Shown here piece after piece: positions 23,291 to 36,500 of a stretch of 64,000 bases of DNA. Numbering within the stretch: position 1 is the first letter of the stretch; each line of letters starts with the position of its first letter. Source of the DNA: Setophaga petechia (taxonomy: Eukaryota > Chordata > Aves > Passeriformes > Parulidae). The notes below the pieces were generated by a model. That model saw only the letters and a list, made by a program, of their open reading frames with translations. It did not search any database and was not told the origin of the DNA. The translations under genes and the position numbers were made by a program. The stretch covers positions 1,154,134-1,218,133 of the forward strand of contig JANCRA010000118.1 of NCBI GenBank assembly GCA_024362935.1, written 5' to 3'.

Positions 23291-25639
23291 CTCTTGCGTG
23301 AGGTGTGGTGCACGGGAGGACCCCGCAAGGGCGCGGGAGAAAGCACGGGGATCCCCGGCTGCAGGGAGATCCCGCTGCGCGGGGAGTCCCCGGTGCTGCG
23401 GTGTCTCCTGTTGCAGCGGAGCGGGGAAAGAGAGAGGGGTTCCCTGCGGGCAGGAGCCTGCCAGGCTCTGGGGCGGGGGGGGGTCCCTGGTTTTCCGGGT
23501 GTGCAGGGATGCAGGGATAGTCCCCAGCTAGGGGGGCCTGCCTCCAGAAGGGTCCCCACGACTCCCCAAATGCAAGAGGTGTCCTCAGGGATCCCAGTTG
23601 TGGGGTCCCGACCAAGCTGGGAGTGGATCCTGCAGGGTTTCCAGTTGCAGGACAGGTGCTGGGAGGAGGCTGGGACAGAGGGAGGTGATGGTGACACCCA
23701 CTCTGGCGTGGGTTCCCCCAGCCCTCGAGTGCCCCCCATCACCCCTGGGCTGTGCCCGAGGCTGTGGGGCAGAGACAAGACCCTATGGGCTGGACACTGG
23801 GGACTGAGCCTCCTGCCCCTTCCAGGGTATCCTCGGACCTTGAAACCCCCCCCCGGTCCTCCACCACAGGCTGGATGTCCTTGAGGGACAGGGACAGGAT
23901 GCTTAGCTCCGCGGCATGGTGACAGGGAAAGCCGGACAAGGCTGTATGGGAGTGGCAGTGGCACCTGAGACCCCAGAGACATCCAGCAAGGCCACCATCC
24001 TCCCGGTGAGGGAAGGGGATGACAGAGGGAGGTGCAGGATCTAACTCAGAGTGAGCAGAAAGGAGAAGAACCTGGAAGGATGTAAAAGGAGGAAAATCTC
24101 TGTCCATTTCCCAGCCGAGTGCACAGGATCAGGCACAGAGCACTGGCAGCCCTGGTGTCCCTGCCGGCAGTGCCAGCAGGGATGAAAGGCCCCTTGTTTG
24201 TTGACATCCTCTCCAGCCCTATTTCTGGAGGAAAATGTTTTCCCAAAGGTTTGAGGTGAGGAGGAGGGGAACTTTGCATCAGCTTTCTGGCGTGATCCGT
24301 GCTTAGGTCACCTAGCCCTGGCTGCAGTTCCAGGGTGTGAAACTGCCTGGGCACAGGGAAATTTGGAAAGCAGAGGGAACAACGCTGGAAATATTGTGAC
24401 TTCTTACCCCAAATCACACAGGGAGAATCCCTGGCATTGGCATCACCCTGCGATGATTCAGCCTTGTCCTGAAAGACAGCACCCAGTTGCCAGCATCCAG
24501 CAGGGGACAGAGGCACGGGGGATGGTATCTGGGGGTTGCTGAGCCCGTGAAGCCACCGGTGAGCTCCCAGCCCCAGAAGTAGGACAGCACTGCCCGCCAG
24601 CTTCATCCAAGTTCAGCTCATCCCTAGGGATGCTGCTGTGCTGCTTCTCCGTGTTGGGCTGGCTTCATTATCTGGGGACACTGCACTGACACATGGCACT
24701 GCACAGCCCTAGGGACACTACATACCTCGGGGACACTGCACTGACCTGGGGACACTGCAGAGCCCCCGCCTGGCCCCCTCCTCCCTGGCACAGGGGTTCA
24801 GCACATCTGGAGTCACCTCAGAGCTGCCAACCCCAAGTACTCCTCCTGGCAGTGTCCCCGGTGTCACCCCTGCCTGTGCCGTGGGGGTAAAAAACGTTTA
24901 TCTTCCATTCCCAGTTGCTCCCAGCAGCAGCCCCAGCAGGTTAGCACCATGGTGACACTTCTTGCAGGGATATATCCACCCCCATGGATCTGGGGACAAA
25001 CCAGACCAGTACCGTGTGTCCCCCAACCAGTACAGCACATCTGGGGTGTGGGCAGGGGGTGATGGACACTCCTCTCCAAGTTGCGTCACGCTGAGCATGG
25101 AGTGATCCTGACAAATCCTCTCCCCAGTGACACTAAAAGCCTGTTAAAATAATGCCCAGTAAGGGAATTAAGCTGCTTAGATGTGTGGCAGTGAAGGCAG
25201 GACAGGGCTGGCACGGTGCAGGCTGGCACGGTACTGAGGGTGGCACTTTGCAGGGTCCCCCTGGAGTTTTTTTGAGAAAAATCCCCCAAATCCTTCTGGG
25301 AAGAGGAGCTGGTGATGCAGCAGCCGAGGGATGAGCTGGGGATAGTCTCTGCCCAGACTGGGGAGGAATCTGGAGGGGTCTTGACCCAGCAGCTGACCTG
25401 AAAATGCTCATGGAGGAAATGCAGCCAAGAGTAAGCAGAAGCAGAATATTCCCAGGATTCTGAGGGAATCAACCAGGAAATGTGGAGTTTTTAAGCTGCA
25501 CAAGCCTGTTGGAGCACTGTGCTGTGCTTTTCACCACCTTTTAAACCCCTGAATTGTACTTCCAAACCAATCACTTCAAAAAACAATAAAAAGGGGTGTG
25601 TTGCAGCCAGCGTATCACAACAGAACTGTTCCCCATTCC

Positions 25640-25930
25640 TGTGGGTCACCGTCCTGCTCCGACAGTCCCACAGCCCGTCCGTGCCACCTCCTCGGGTGAG
25701 CCCTGGGGTTCATCCGGTGCCGCTCCCGTGCTTCTCCACCGGGATCATCAATGTACCCGGGACCCACCGCGCACTGCGGGCTCGGCACGAATTTCGCACG
25801 AGCGGAGCGGGACGGACGCGGGGGCTCCACAAAGGCTCCGTGTCCCCGCGAAGGGCTGGCACTGGCCCGGGGCAGGCGGGCGACACGTCCCGGGGGCTCC
25901 TCCCCTGGGGAAGCCTCCCGGGATGATGGA
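25640..25930. promoter_or_regulatory. Orphan CpG-rich patch
   Basis: A short CpG-dense block (GCACGAATTTCGCACGAGCG, then GGAGCGGGACGGACGCGGGG) lies in CpG-poor sequence about 3 kb upstream of PTPRU. No exon or known gene was recognised here. It may be an unannotated non-coding promoter or an enhancer. Confidence 0.45.
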
Positions 25931-28900
25931 GCTGAGCCTGGGGAGGGATGCAGGGAGGAATACGTGGATGGTGTGCATTCATCTTGTGACCAGGTTTGCG
26001 GACAAGCAGGAATTCTCCTCAGGGCTCTGCATGAGGACAGTTACTGACAATTGCCCCTCCAGCACATCCAGCTCAATCCCACCTGCCCAACAGGGCTGAA
26101 AGGGAGGAAAGTTTGGCCAAGGACCCACCACTGCTTCCCCGACCAGGGGAGGACCTTCCTGGCACTGACAGGGCCAGGGGTGCAGACAGGGACAGAGGAT
26201 GGGTTTGGAGGGGGCAGAGCACCCATCATGCGTGGTCTGGGACTAACCCTGCACCGAGGGAAGAAAGGAGGGACAAAGGGAAGCAATGAGGAAGGAAGGA
26301 CAGGTGGGCAGACGGCACTGCCCCATGCAGCTGCAGGGATGAAGCCAGTGGCAACCCATCAGGACTAAGCTCCATCCCATTCCCGAGGTGCAAATTCTTT
26401 CCCCTAACTCTTCCCAAGCATCTCCTCCCACCCTGAGCACTGGCAGGATGAGCCTGAAGTCCCCTGCCCTGTCTCCCTGTGCCATCAGCCCCCGACGGTC
26501 TTGCAGGAGCAATCGAGTTAAAATGAAGTAATCACTTTTCAAGTACAGTCATTTGCAGGAAAAATATAGGCCTTGCTGTGATTGCAAATGGTCTCCACTG
26601 CAACCATCCCTCCCACTCAGGAGAGAAATGTTTTCAGCTCCAGGGTGCTCAGTGACAGCAGCCTCAAGCGCAGCCAGTGTGGCTACATCACATCTTATGG
26701 CTTCTCCCAGGTTGGGGGTAAAGAGATGGGATTTGGGGCTTTGAATTCTTAGGAGCCAGCAGTACTTTCAGGAGGATTCTTTTGCTCTCAGATATCTCTC
26801 TGAAATGGCAGGTTGAGGGAGTGGGGCTGCCCTGAGCCCTTACCCCAGAGCCCAGGGATGGGGCTGCAGCACCCACTGGTCCTCCCCAAACCACTGGGCG
26901 AGCATCTCCATACTGACCACACCAAAACCCTTTAAATTTTGACTAATTTCAGAATACCGTCTTTTGCTGCCAGCACAGTTATTCCTCATTTTTCCCCGTT
27001 AAACCCACGGGACACACAGCCCATCACTGCCTCAGCATCACTCCCAGCAGTGCCTGGCACTCCCTGCAGCAAACGGCTCTTGCAGAGCTGCTGGGACACA
27101 ACACCCCACACTGAATTTGAAGCAATTTCACCCCCCCAAAAATTTTTGCCTTCTGGTATTTTTTCCTCCTTTCCCCTTTACTCCAGTCTCTCTCCCTCTT
27201 TCTCCCATATCCCCCCGTTTCTTTTTCTATACCTCCACCTATCACACCCTCATCCAGCTCTAACAACTCTCTGCTATTTTCTTAAATCACCTGCCTTTTG
27301 CTAATGCCAAAAGCCCTTTTTCTTTCTTAACAGACAAAATAGATTATCTCATCCCGCTGTTCTCCTCCCTGTCTGTCCAGCCCCAAGTGGTCAGACGCCC
27401 GCCGCGGTGCCGTGGCCGGATGTAATAGGGCTATTAGATGAGTTATCACAGCCTGAAAGGATGAAATAACTTCTGTGCCTTCATCCAAATAAAACTCCCT
27501 ATTCCTGTTCAATGCAACAAATGAACAAGAGTTCCCAGGGGAAATAGCTAGGAAAATGTTAGAAGATGTTACAAGGTGTTCAAAGATGTTATTTAAGATC
27601 CAACCCTTCACCAAGCCACCTCTTGGTTTGCGTTCAAAGGGCGTGGGGGTTTCTCCATGGGGAATTGGGAAGCCCAAGGATCAGTGCCAACACACAGAGC
27701 CAAATCCTCACCCGGACGCTGCTCCAACATTTTTTGACTGCTCAGTGGCACAACCTCATCAAAGTCCCACATGTGGCTGAATCCTCGGACCACTTATATC
27801 CAGCAAACTGCTGTCGTCTCACACCAGGTACTAATTCCAAGGAGAAACTTTGTTTTTCATCTCAGAAAGAGATGTCTCAAGCTGTCCCTGCATTTCCCGA
27901 GACTCCATGCAATGTCCCCAGATGTGTAGGTGGAACATCCAGCCCAGCCCACAGCAGCATCCCCTGCAGCCCCTGCCCACAGCAGCATCTCAGCCCCTGG
28001 GGGAGATGCTCTGGAGCTAGCCAGGAGCTCTGGGTGAGCCCTGCAGGCCACCACCACCCTGGCCAACCCTGACTGACCTCCCTGTGCCACCAACTCCCCC
28101 AGTGGGGTTTCACAGGACTTCCTTAGAGGGATGCAAACCCCCACGGCCTCCCTCCTGGGCTGATGAGGAACAGCCCAAGGCAGCAGCTCCACTGCAGAAT
28201 TTTAAATCCCAACACTTACTAGGACTCTGCTTGTTCCCCCTCTGTTACCCTCCTAAACCCTCCCATTTCTGTCCTCTCGGGAGTGTGACAGACATGCAGA
28301 CACCGGCACCACCAGAGTCACCTCTGGGCACACTGTGATGCTCCTGGAGCTGCACCCATGGTGCCTGGAGCCACAGCTGCTTCCTGGCCACCCATGCAGG
28401 AAAAGCCCAAATGTTTGCTCCATGTCACCTTGTTGTGGGCTTATTTATCTTCCTTCAAGTCATTTTTGTCTCCTTTTTTTATTCCTGGAAAGACCTCTGT
28501 GAGTGTGGGGTAGAAATGCAGGAATAGCTCTGCATTACCTTGTGGTCCCTACCCTGGAATTGTCACATAAACAGTTAAAATTCACATTATTGGGGACACA
28601 AGTATCCATTCCAGTCCCTTCCCTGCTTTCGGAACTGTCTGGGAGCATCATAAATGCTCCTGGAATTTTCGCAGACTACTTTTAACCCCAAAATACATCC
28701 CATTACCATGCACCATCCGTCTGTCCACCTGCTCAGCAATTCACCCAGCCCAGCTGCCATTCCAGCTGCTTGGATTTGCCTATCCCTAAACCTTGCAAGA
28801 AAATGACCTTGATTAAAAACCAACCAGAACCAAGGCATTGGACCCAGCCAGTTCTACACCAAAGCTCTTTGTGCTGCTCCTTCAGTATTGCCTCAGGAGG

Positions 28901-31900
28901 GAGGTTTTCTTTGGGGGGATGTAAATCAGCTGAGGCATTTTGTGTCTCTGATCACATCCAAAATCACGAATGTCATTTATTTTCAGACCTGAGGTTTGGC
29001 TATTGCTCAAATTTCTCATAATCATGTCTCAGTGCTGACAGGCTGGAGCCTGAGCACAGAGCTGGCTATGCAACCAGCTCCTTTTAAAATCCAACAGCAA
29101 GGAAAGGAGGGAACAGTATCACATCCAACGTTTATTTATTATAATTTTAAATTTGGTTTTACACCTTGTTTGGGTTTATTTTGTTCAGTTTTATGTGCAG
29201 GGGAAGTGTCAGCTCTCCTCTCTCTTGTTTGCCCTCCTCTGAGCATCAGCAGCTCTGCTTTGGTGCCTTTCCAAACCCCATTGGGGAAAGGATGCGCTCG
29301 GCAGTTTGTGACAAAAAGAGTTCATCAGGCATTTCATGGGAACAAACAAAACCAACTGGCTCAGGAATGGCCAGAACCCAGACATCCATCAGTTCTTTTC
29401 CCAAATAATTGTTCATACTAACAATTTCCTGCAATGATGGGGAAATTTCAGGTCTACAGACAACAGAAGGAAAATGAGAAGTTAAAATGCAGTTTTAAAA
29501 GGATAAGAGACACCAATTAGGTACCTTTCCTCACCTGGGCAACTTTTCAAGCTGTTCCAAGAGATCTTCCCTGCCAAGTCACTTGGGATGATGCCTCTGG
29601 GTGCCATTGTGGCAACATGGGGCCCAAAAGAAGCATTTCCCCAAAAGCAGCGTCTCCCCTCCCCACCCCGGCCGTGCTCTTCCTCATCCAGCTGGATGAT
29701 GCCCTGTGGACATCACACCTCACTTCTGAGTCACCTCCCAAACACCAACCTCTGAGACCAGTTCCTGCACTGTCCCAAGCTGGAAAAATGCCTGAACAAG
29801 ATGATTTTTGCATCAATCACCCTGAAAGTCCAGGGATGGAAGAGCTCAACTGCACAACCTGAATATTGGCAGCACAGGAAAAAGCTGTGATGGGAAAAGC
29901 AAGGAGCAAGCAAGGACAATGTCCCAGCACAGCTGGATCCTCTCAGCATCTCCCTCTCCTTCCTTATTTATGGCTGGAGCTGAATCCTCCTTGTTCATCT
30001 CCTTGGCAGAGGATCAGAACTCATCAATTCTCCATTCGCCACCGAGTGTCATGTTTCTTCCCAGACATTTTTTCTTAATTATCTGACAATAAAACAACTT
30101 AAAGGGGGATTAATAAAAAATCAGAGAGGCAAAAAACAGCCACCAGTGTGCTTAAAAAAATAAACCTCTATGGGCATCCCATCCCACTGCCCTCATCCCC
30201 ATGTGGACCTGGGAGCATCAGGCACACGTTTTGAGGTGAAGAATTCAATCGTTTATGGGATTGTCCAGCTCCATCAGAGATGTTAAATGAGGGATTCAGG
30301 GATAAACCAAGGATTATGTAAAGCAGATCTTTAAGGACAATGTGTTTTCCATTCAAAGATTCAGGCATGTCTAATAAAAAGCGATTGATGTCAGAGCAAT
30401 GGGGCTCTACAGCAGTGCTGGGTTTGGAGGAATGAGGCTCAAAATGGGAAAATAACCAGCTGAGCTGTTCTTAAGCATTACAAAATGCAGGAGGTGGGGA
30501 GGGACTGGCCCCAGGAGCCTGCAATGGACACAGGAGCAGGATGGTGGCTGCAGTGACTGGAAGAGGGAGAAGGGTCTGGGGACACAGGAGCTCAGTGCTC
30601 GAGGGCCGGGGCAGCCCCTCCGCCGCCTTCCCCCATGAGGGATTCTGAGCATCCCCTTCTCTGCCTGCACAAGGAAGATGCTTTGCAGCTTGTTTGCAAG
30701 CCTTGTCCTTTTGGTGCATGCCAGCCCTAAAATCCCATCCCAGCCTCCTGACCTGATGTCCAGGGGATCCAACAGGGCTTGGACCACATCCAGCTGCCCT
30801 GGAACAGGCACAGAGATGCAACATCAGAATCCCCCCTCAGAAATCCTTCCCAGAAATCTCTCCAGCCTCAGCTTTCTTATTTTTTTCCTAAGCAAAGCAG
30901 ACACACCTTCCATTTCTCCACCAAAAAGGAAAAAGGCAATAAATTATTATTCCCTTTCATTAAAAGGGGTGTCAGTCTTATAAGCAGTTAATTAATAATT
31001 CCACATTAACTTAATTAAGCACTGGGAGAGCTGGAGGCAGCACAGTCCGCACGAGGCTCCTGGGGTCAGGCTGAACCTGCTGGGCTCAACTCCTCCTAAA
31101 CCAGGAGATAAAACTTCTGTCCTCAACAGGATTTAGGGATGAAATCCCAGCAAATGCCACCCTGGTGTCACAAAGGTGCTTGTTCCCACCCTGCATCCCC
31201 TCATGCCTGCAGGAACAAATCCTACTTATCATCAGCACTTTTGCTTTCCAGCCATGCCCAAGTGTGAACAACTCCAATTATTTGATGGCTGTAAATCATG
31301 ATATTGTGATAAGTCAGAGCTCATTAACAATAACAGGGGTTAAAGCAGAGGGGAGCAGAGGACAGCACTCCTTCCTGCCAGGTGCTGGGGAATCACGTCC
31401 TCTTCCTCCTCTGCCCACCCACTCCTAAACCCTCAAGTGCAAAGTGGATTTTCATGCAACACTCCTATAAAAAAGTGCAATTCCACGATATGAAGTAGTC
31501 ATTAATCACCCGGAAATTGTGCTTGTTACAGGAGAAACATTAACAAAATAATCATAAATCATCTGCCAGCTCTGATATGCGGGTGCACACGTTTGCAAGG
31601 GGATGGAGAGGCCTCTCATTTGGCTTCTGTAATTAGTGATTAACCCTTTGCCATGCGGGGCAGAGCACGGACACGACCAGCATTCTACACCATGGATTGC
31701 TCGTGCATCCCCCCAACACAAAATATCTGAGGCATTCCTGGCATCCTTGGAAAGCTGTAGGTTTTGAGGTTATTAAAATCCCATTATTTTATTGCTGTGG
31801 TTAGATTAAAATGATTAAATGATTGAAATGTCCAGCCATGCTGGAGGCAGCTGGGGAGTCTCTGGAGGTGGAGGTGCTGCCAGGACCTGGATGTGCCCAG

Positions 31901-32814
31901 GATCCCAAACCAACCAGGTGGGAAAAGGCTGTTTTGTCCTCTGACTCTGCTGTCCTTGCAGTGCCATCACATGGGAGACTTTTACATCCACCTACAAGTC
32001 ATCTTAAGGCTCCTTATAAATTGAAGAAGTCGGTGAGAAAAGTTCTTTTTTAGTCTCTCTTCCCCGTGCTGTCACAGAGACTCTGGTAGGAACACCCCTG
32101 AGCCCTCCAAGGCACCCCCAAAAGTAAATCATAACCTAAAAAAGGCAGAAAACCTGTCACCAGCACTTTGGAAGAGAGTTCTTTCCAAACCCGAACTTTT
32201 CCTTCATCGTGAATCTGAATTCACACCCCAAAGAATACGTTGCTTTCCTTTTTTGTTAAAAAATTATGTGAACATATCAAGCAGCTTGACTAAAGCTTCT
32301 ATTTAGGATCATGACAGTCTTAGGGCTGGGTCACCTGAGACAGAAAAGATCCTGCCCTGAGCACCTGGCCTTGTTTTAGTACCCACCAGTATCTGTCTGT
32401 GCTGGATCACCGGAATGGGGCCAGTCTTGGGACGATCTGTGAGGATCCAGGAGGAATCTGTGGGGCTGAACCAAGCAACTCCTCCCTTGGATATCAATCC
32501 TTTGCAAAGCAATTCTCTGTGACAGGTCTATCGGGAAGGCAGGAGGCTCTGCTTCTCTTTTCCCCCTCTGATCTAGTCAGTTATAATTGGAAGACTAAAA
32601 GAGACCTTTCCTTCAAGATAATGATACAAAACATTGAATTAAATTACTGTCGGGAATTTTTTCCTCACCACTTGTGTCAGGCATCTGTTGTTTTAAATAA
32701 TCATCTGACGAACACACCCCTGCAGCTCTCCCCGCCGGGAGCGTGTCTATCCCAGACGGGGCAGCTGGAAGGCACTGGGTAGTAAAGCAGAGAAAAGGGA
32801 CTTTTGTCCCCCAA

Positions 32815-32965
32815 ATCACAGAACCATGGAATGGTTTGGGTGGGAAGAGACCTTAAAGCTCATCCCATTCCACTCCTGCCAAGGCAGGGACACCTTCCAC
32901 TGTCCCAGGTGCTCCCAGCCCCAATGTCCAGCCTGGCCTCGGGCACTGCCAGGGCTCCAGGGCTG
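32815..32965 (-). mobile_element. CR1 LINE 3' fragment
   Basis: It opens as ATCACAGAACCATGGAATGG, then GACCTTAAAGCTCATCCC and GGGACACCTTCCACTGTCCC, which is the reverse complement of a CR1 3' end. It lies about 400 bp upstream of the MECR start codon. Confidence 0.88.
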
Positions 32966-33099
32966 TTTAGATCGCAGCCCTGGACAGCCTCACAACGACG
33001 ATCCTGGAGGTATTTTCCGATCTAAATGATTCCATGGTCCAGTGACCACTCAGACCGAGATGTTCCTATGCCCGTTAACGATGCTGGCCTGCGCAGCCG

Positions 33100-33342
33100 C
33101 GGGCACAGTAAATAACTTTAGAGCGTTTTGGAGACGAACCAGCGAGCGGGCCCGGAGAAGGTGCGGGGAGCCCCCCCGAGTCCCCGGCCCCTCAGCGCAC
33201 GAGCGGCCGGGCCGCCTTAAGGCGCGGGGGCGGGGCCGGCCGGGGGCGGGGCCAAGCCGAGCGTCACCGACGGCAGCGCCGGGCTCAGCCGGGGAGCGCC
33301 GAGAAGTGCCGAGTTCAGCCGAGCGGAGTCGAGTTCAGCCGA
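33100..33342 (+). promoter_or_regulatory. MECR: MECR CpG-island promoter and 5' leader
   Basis: This is CpG-rich sequence directly before the MECR ATG, with two GC boxes (GGGGGCGGGG at 33226-33235 and 33242-33251). The leader repeats GAGTTCAGCCGA twice just before the start codon. No TATA box is seen. The same CpG island extends into exon 1. Confidence 0.75.
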
Positions 33343-33533
33343 ATGCAGCGAGCGGCAGAGGGGGTGCTGCGCGGGGCGCGGACCCTCCGAGTGCCGACCC
33401 CGCCGGCACGGACCCTCCGAGTGCCGACCTCCCGGGTTCGGACCCCCCCGGTGCGGGCACGGTCGGCCACGCCGGGGACCCCTCCGCTCGGGCTGCTCTA
33501 TGAGCGGCACGGGGAGGCCGCAGACGTTGTGCA
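33343..33533 (+). CDS. MECR: MECR coding exon 1 (presequence)
   Basis: Its 63 codons plus two bases begin [20 protein letters not shown] and end [13 protein letters not shown], aligning with human VYGHHGDPAKVVE. A 30-bp (10-codon) internal duplication gives [10 protein letters not shown] then [10 protein letters not shown]. The donor is GTAAGG. Confidence 0.92.
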
Positions 33534-36500
33534 GTAAGGGGGGGACACGGGGGTGCATTGCAGGGGGTGCAGGAATGGGGTGGGTGTGAATGTGGAGGGC
33601 ATTGCAGGGAGGGGGTGCAGGCGTAGGGCCAAGGCTGGGGGGGGCGGGAACAGCTGGCAGTGAGCTGGAGCTGCAGGGGTGCAGAGAGGAGTGGGGGTGC
33701 TGGTTTTGGGGTGCTGCAGGGCTGCTTTGGAGGTGCAGGGCAGGGGGGTCAGGAGTTGCCCATCCCAAGTGTAGGGGGTGGAGATGGGTTGCAGCTCCCT
33801 ATGGGATCCCTGAACACGCAGGGGGACTGGAGGACCCTAGGATGCCCCAATGTTTTCGTGGTGCCATGGTCTCACAGGTGGATGCTGGGGGTGGTGCCTC
33901 CATATCCCCCACGCTCCTGCTGCTGCTCTGACAAATGGCCTTAAACCTCGTGTTTTTCTCTAAAAGCCCATTCTTGCATCATTTAGGATATGACAGGGAG
34001 GTCCAAGCCTCAGCATGGCTGTGCCCCAACTTGACCCTGGGTTGCATCCCACTGATGGAGTTTTCCCTTTGAGATCCCGATTTAGGGACCAAAGCAGCAT
34101 CATAAGCATTTTTTGGGACAACTGCTGATGCTCAGCATCAAAAATCCTGGAAAGGAGAAAGTGTCGTTTAGTGGAGTTTAGGCCTTTTTTTTCAAGGCAG
34201 GAGACTTTGAGCTCTTGCTGCTCCTCTTGAACCAGCTCAGTTCACGCTGATATATTAACCAGGTGCATCCAGACACCAACCCCCTGTTTTTTTGGGAGGA
34301 CTGTTGCTCTTCCAAATGATCATTTAGTTGTGCAATGGCGCTTGTCAACACTGCTACTTCCTGAGATTTGCTGTTACTACCCCATTGCTTGTGCAAGACT
34401 GGTCTTACTTTGTGTTTTGTGACTTCTCCCTTTTCACAGATTTCCAGAAATACCCCAGTTTCCCATAATGCTCGAGTGGGGTAGGATGAGCCGTAAAATC
34501 CCCAGCCAAAACCGCAGCTTTTTTACACAACCTGCTGAGTTTGTTAAGTTTAGTGAGCATCTCTGGGCTTGGTGACACGGGATTGTTTTGGGCAGTTGGC
34601 TTTTAGCAGCCTTCTTCAAAAATGTGTCCTTCTGTCTAACAGAAATCTGATTGTTTTGATAGGATGAGACATACGGTGCTGTTAATTTAGGTGAGGTACG
34701 TAGGTGATACAGGCACCCTCCAGCTTCAGCCACAGCACAGAAGACATCAGCAAACCAGTGTTAATGCCCTTTTCCTTTGTGTCTCCCTGTTCAGACTGAA
34801 GGACCTGGAAGTGCCCAAGCTGGGGGACTGCGATGTCCACGTGAAGATGTTGGCAGCCCCCATCAATCCCGCCGACATCAACATGATCCAAGGTAGTGTG
34901 TTGGATTAATACTTTGCACATCGGTTCTTGCAGGATGCTCTGAGTTGGAAGGGACCCACGAGGATCTTCAAACACAACTCCTGTCTCGGAGGGTGCAGAG
35001 ATGGCTCCTGGTGTGGGGATTCGGGGTATGAGGGGGTCTCCAGCTCACCTCCAGCTTCCCTTCAGGAACCTACCCCCTCCTGTCGCCACTGCCAGCCGTG
35101 GGGGGGAACGAAGGTGTCGGGGAGGTGCTGGAGGTTGGGCGCCGTGTGAAGGCTCTGAAACCTGGGGACTGGGTCATCCCCGCAGACACCGGACTCGGTG
35201 AGTTCACCTCAGCACTGCTGGGTCCTTGCTTACCGCCCCACCCGCCCCGCAAAGCATCTTCCCAGGAGATTTTTGGGGTGCTGGAGCCCATGGGGGGTGC
35301 CCAGGATTGCCCAGAGAGCAAACCCATGGTCAGCTCCTGTGTGAGCTGCTGTGGGGATTTTGGAGATTCCAGAGCAAAAGCACAGCTCTCCAAAGCACCA
35401 TCTTTGGAGGGTATGGGTAGAGCCATGAACCCCTGCAATTACAGCAATTCCACCTGATGGGATGGGACTCAAAATGGGGAACAAAACTCCATTAGGGAAT
35501 GCTGGGCGAGGGAAGCAGGAGTTGGAACCAATGTGAGACCAATCATAATGATACAGTTGGGATGATTGATGGGGTTATTTCTTACCTGTTTATGTCTTGG
35601 TTTATTTTCACCACATGTTTTTCCTTAAAATTAATTAATTTGTTTTTATTTTATTTTTAATGTATTTTTTAAAAGCAAGCTCGGTTTCTGCTGCCCAGCC
35701 CTAGCAAGTGATGCTGCTCCACAGACACAGGAACGTTCTCAAGAAGGATGGGGGTCCCCAGGGAAGGGGCTTCTGTGCACAGGACTTAGCATGCACCCTA
35801 GAACACCTGGAATAGGAGCAGTGGCAATGCCATTCCTTATGCCAAACTTAAATTTAGCAATAATCTTCTTTTCTGTAGCACAGACCCTTTATGGGATGTC
35901 TGTGCTATTATAAAGCATTGCAGCAATCTGTGTTTCTCGGGAAACAATCACATTTTGTCCCATCAGCTTAGAGCTTCCCTAAAGACCTGGGATAAAATAT
36001 TTCACACGGGCAAGGTCACAGTGGCCTCTCACTGTAGTTTTCTCTTTAATAATGCTCTGCTGGGAAGGTGTGGGAATTTATTTCCCAACAAATGTCTCCC
36101 ACGCTCCTCCAAAATGCCAATGGCCTGATATTTGCTGGTTGTGGTTTAGTGTCACAGCTTGTTTTCTGCCTATTTCCTCTTAAAAGACTTTCTGCTAAAT
36201 GAGAGAAGGAAAACAATAGAGTTAAGAGCCTAATGGGGTATTTTTAAGCATAAAACCACTGTAAATAGATGATAGAGGGTTAAATTAGATATAAGCGTAG
36301 AGGGAGTAAAGCTGACTAGATTGGCTTGGAATATATGGGCTCATCCATAGGATGGAGAGTATTTCCATTATCTCTGCACACATACCCAGGGAGCCCCAGT
36401 CCCATTATCCCTCTGGGAAATGATTAGGCTTTGCTGGGTGATAAATCTTGGCAGGCAGCGAGGAATCCATTCCTTGCCTCTTGGAGCATTTTGACTCTAC

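Larger units (their letters stand above)
22900..33100. other. PTPRU-MECR intergenic region
   Basis: This is about 10 kb between two divergent genes (PTPRU to the left, MECR to the right), with no coding exon that I can recognise. It contains a G-rich degenerate repeat zone (22905-23290, weaker to 23680), a local repeat of GGGGACACTGCACTGAC near 24672-24760, a CpG-rich patch at 25640-25930, AT-rich stretches rich in TTAATTAA near 30940-31020, and a CR1 tail at 32815-32965. Confidence 0.75.
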
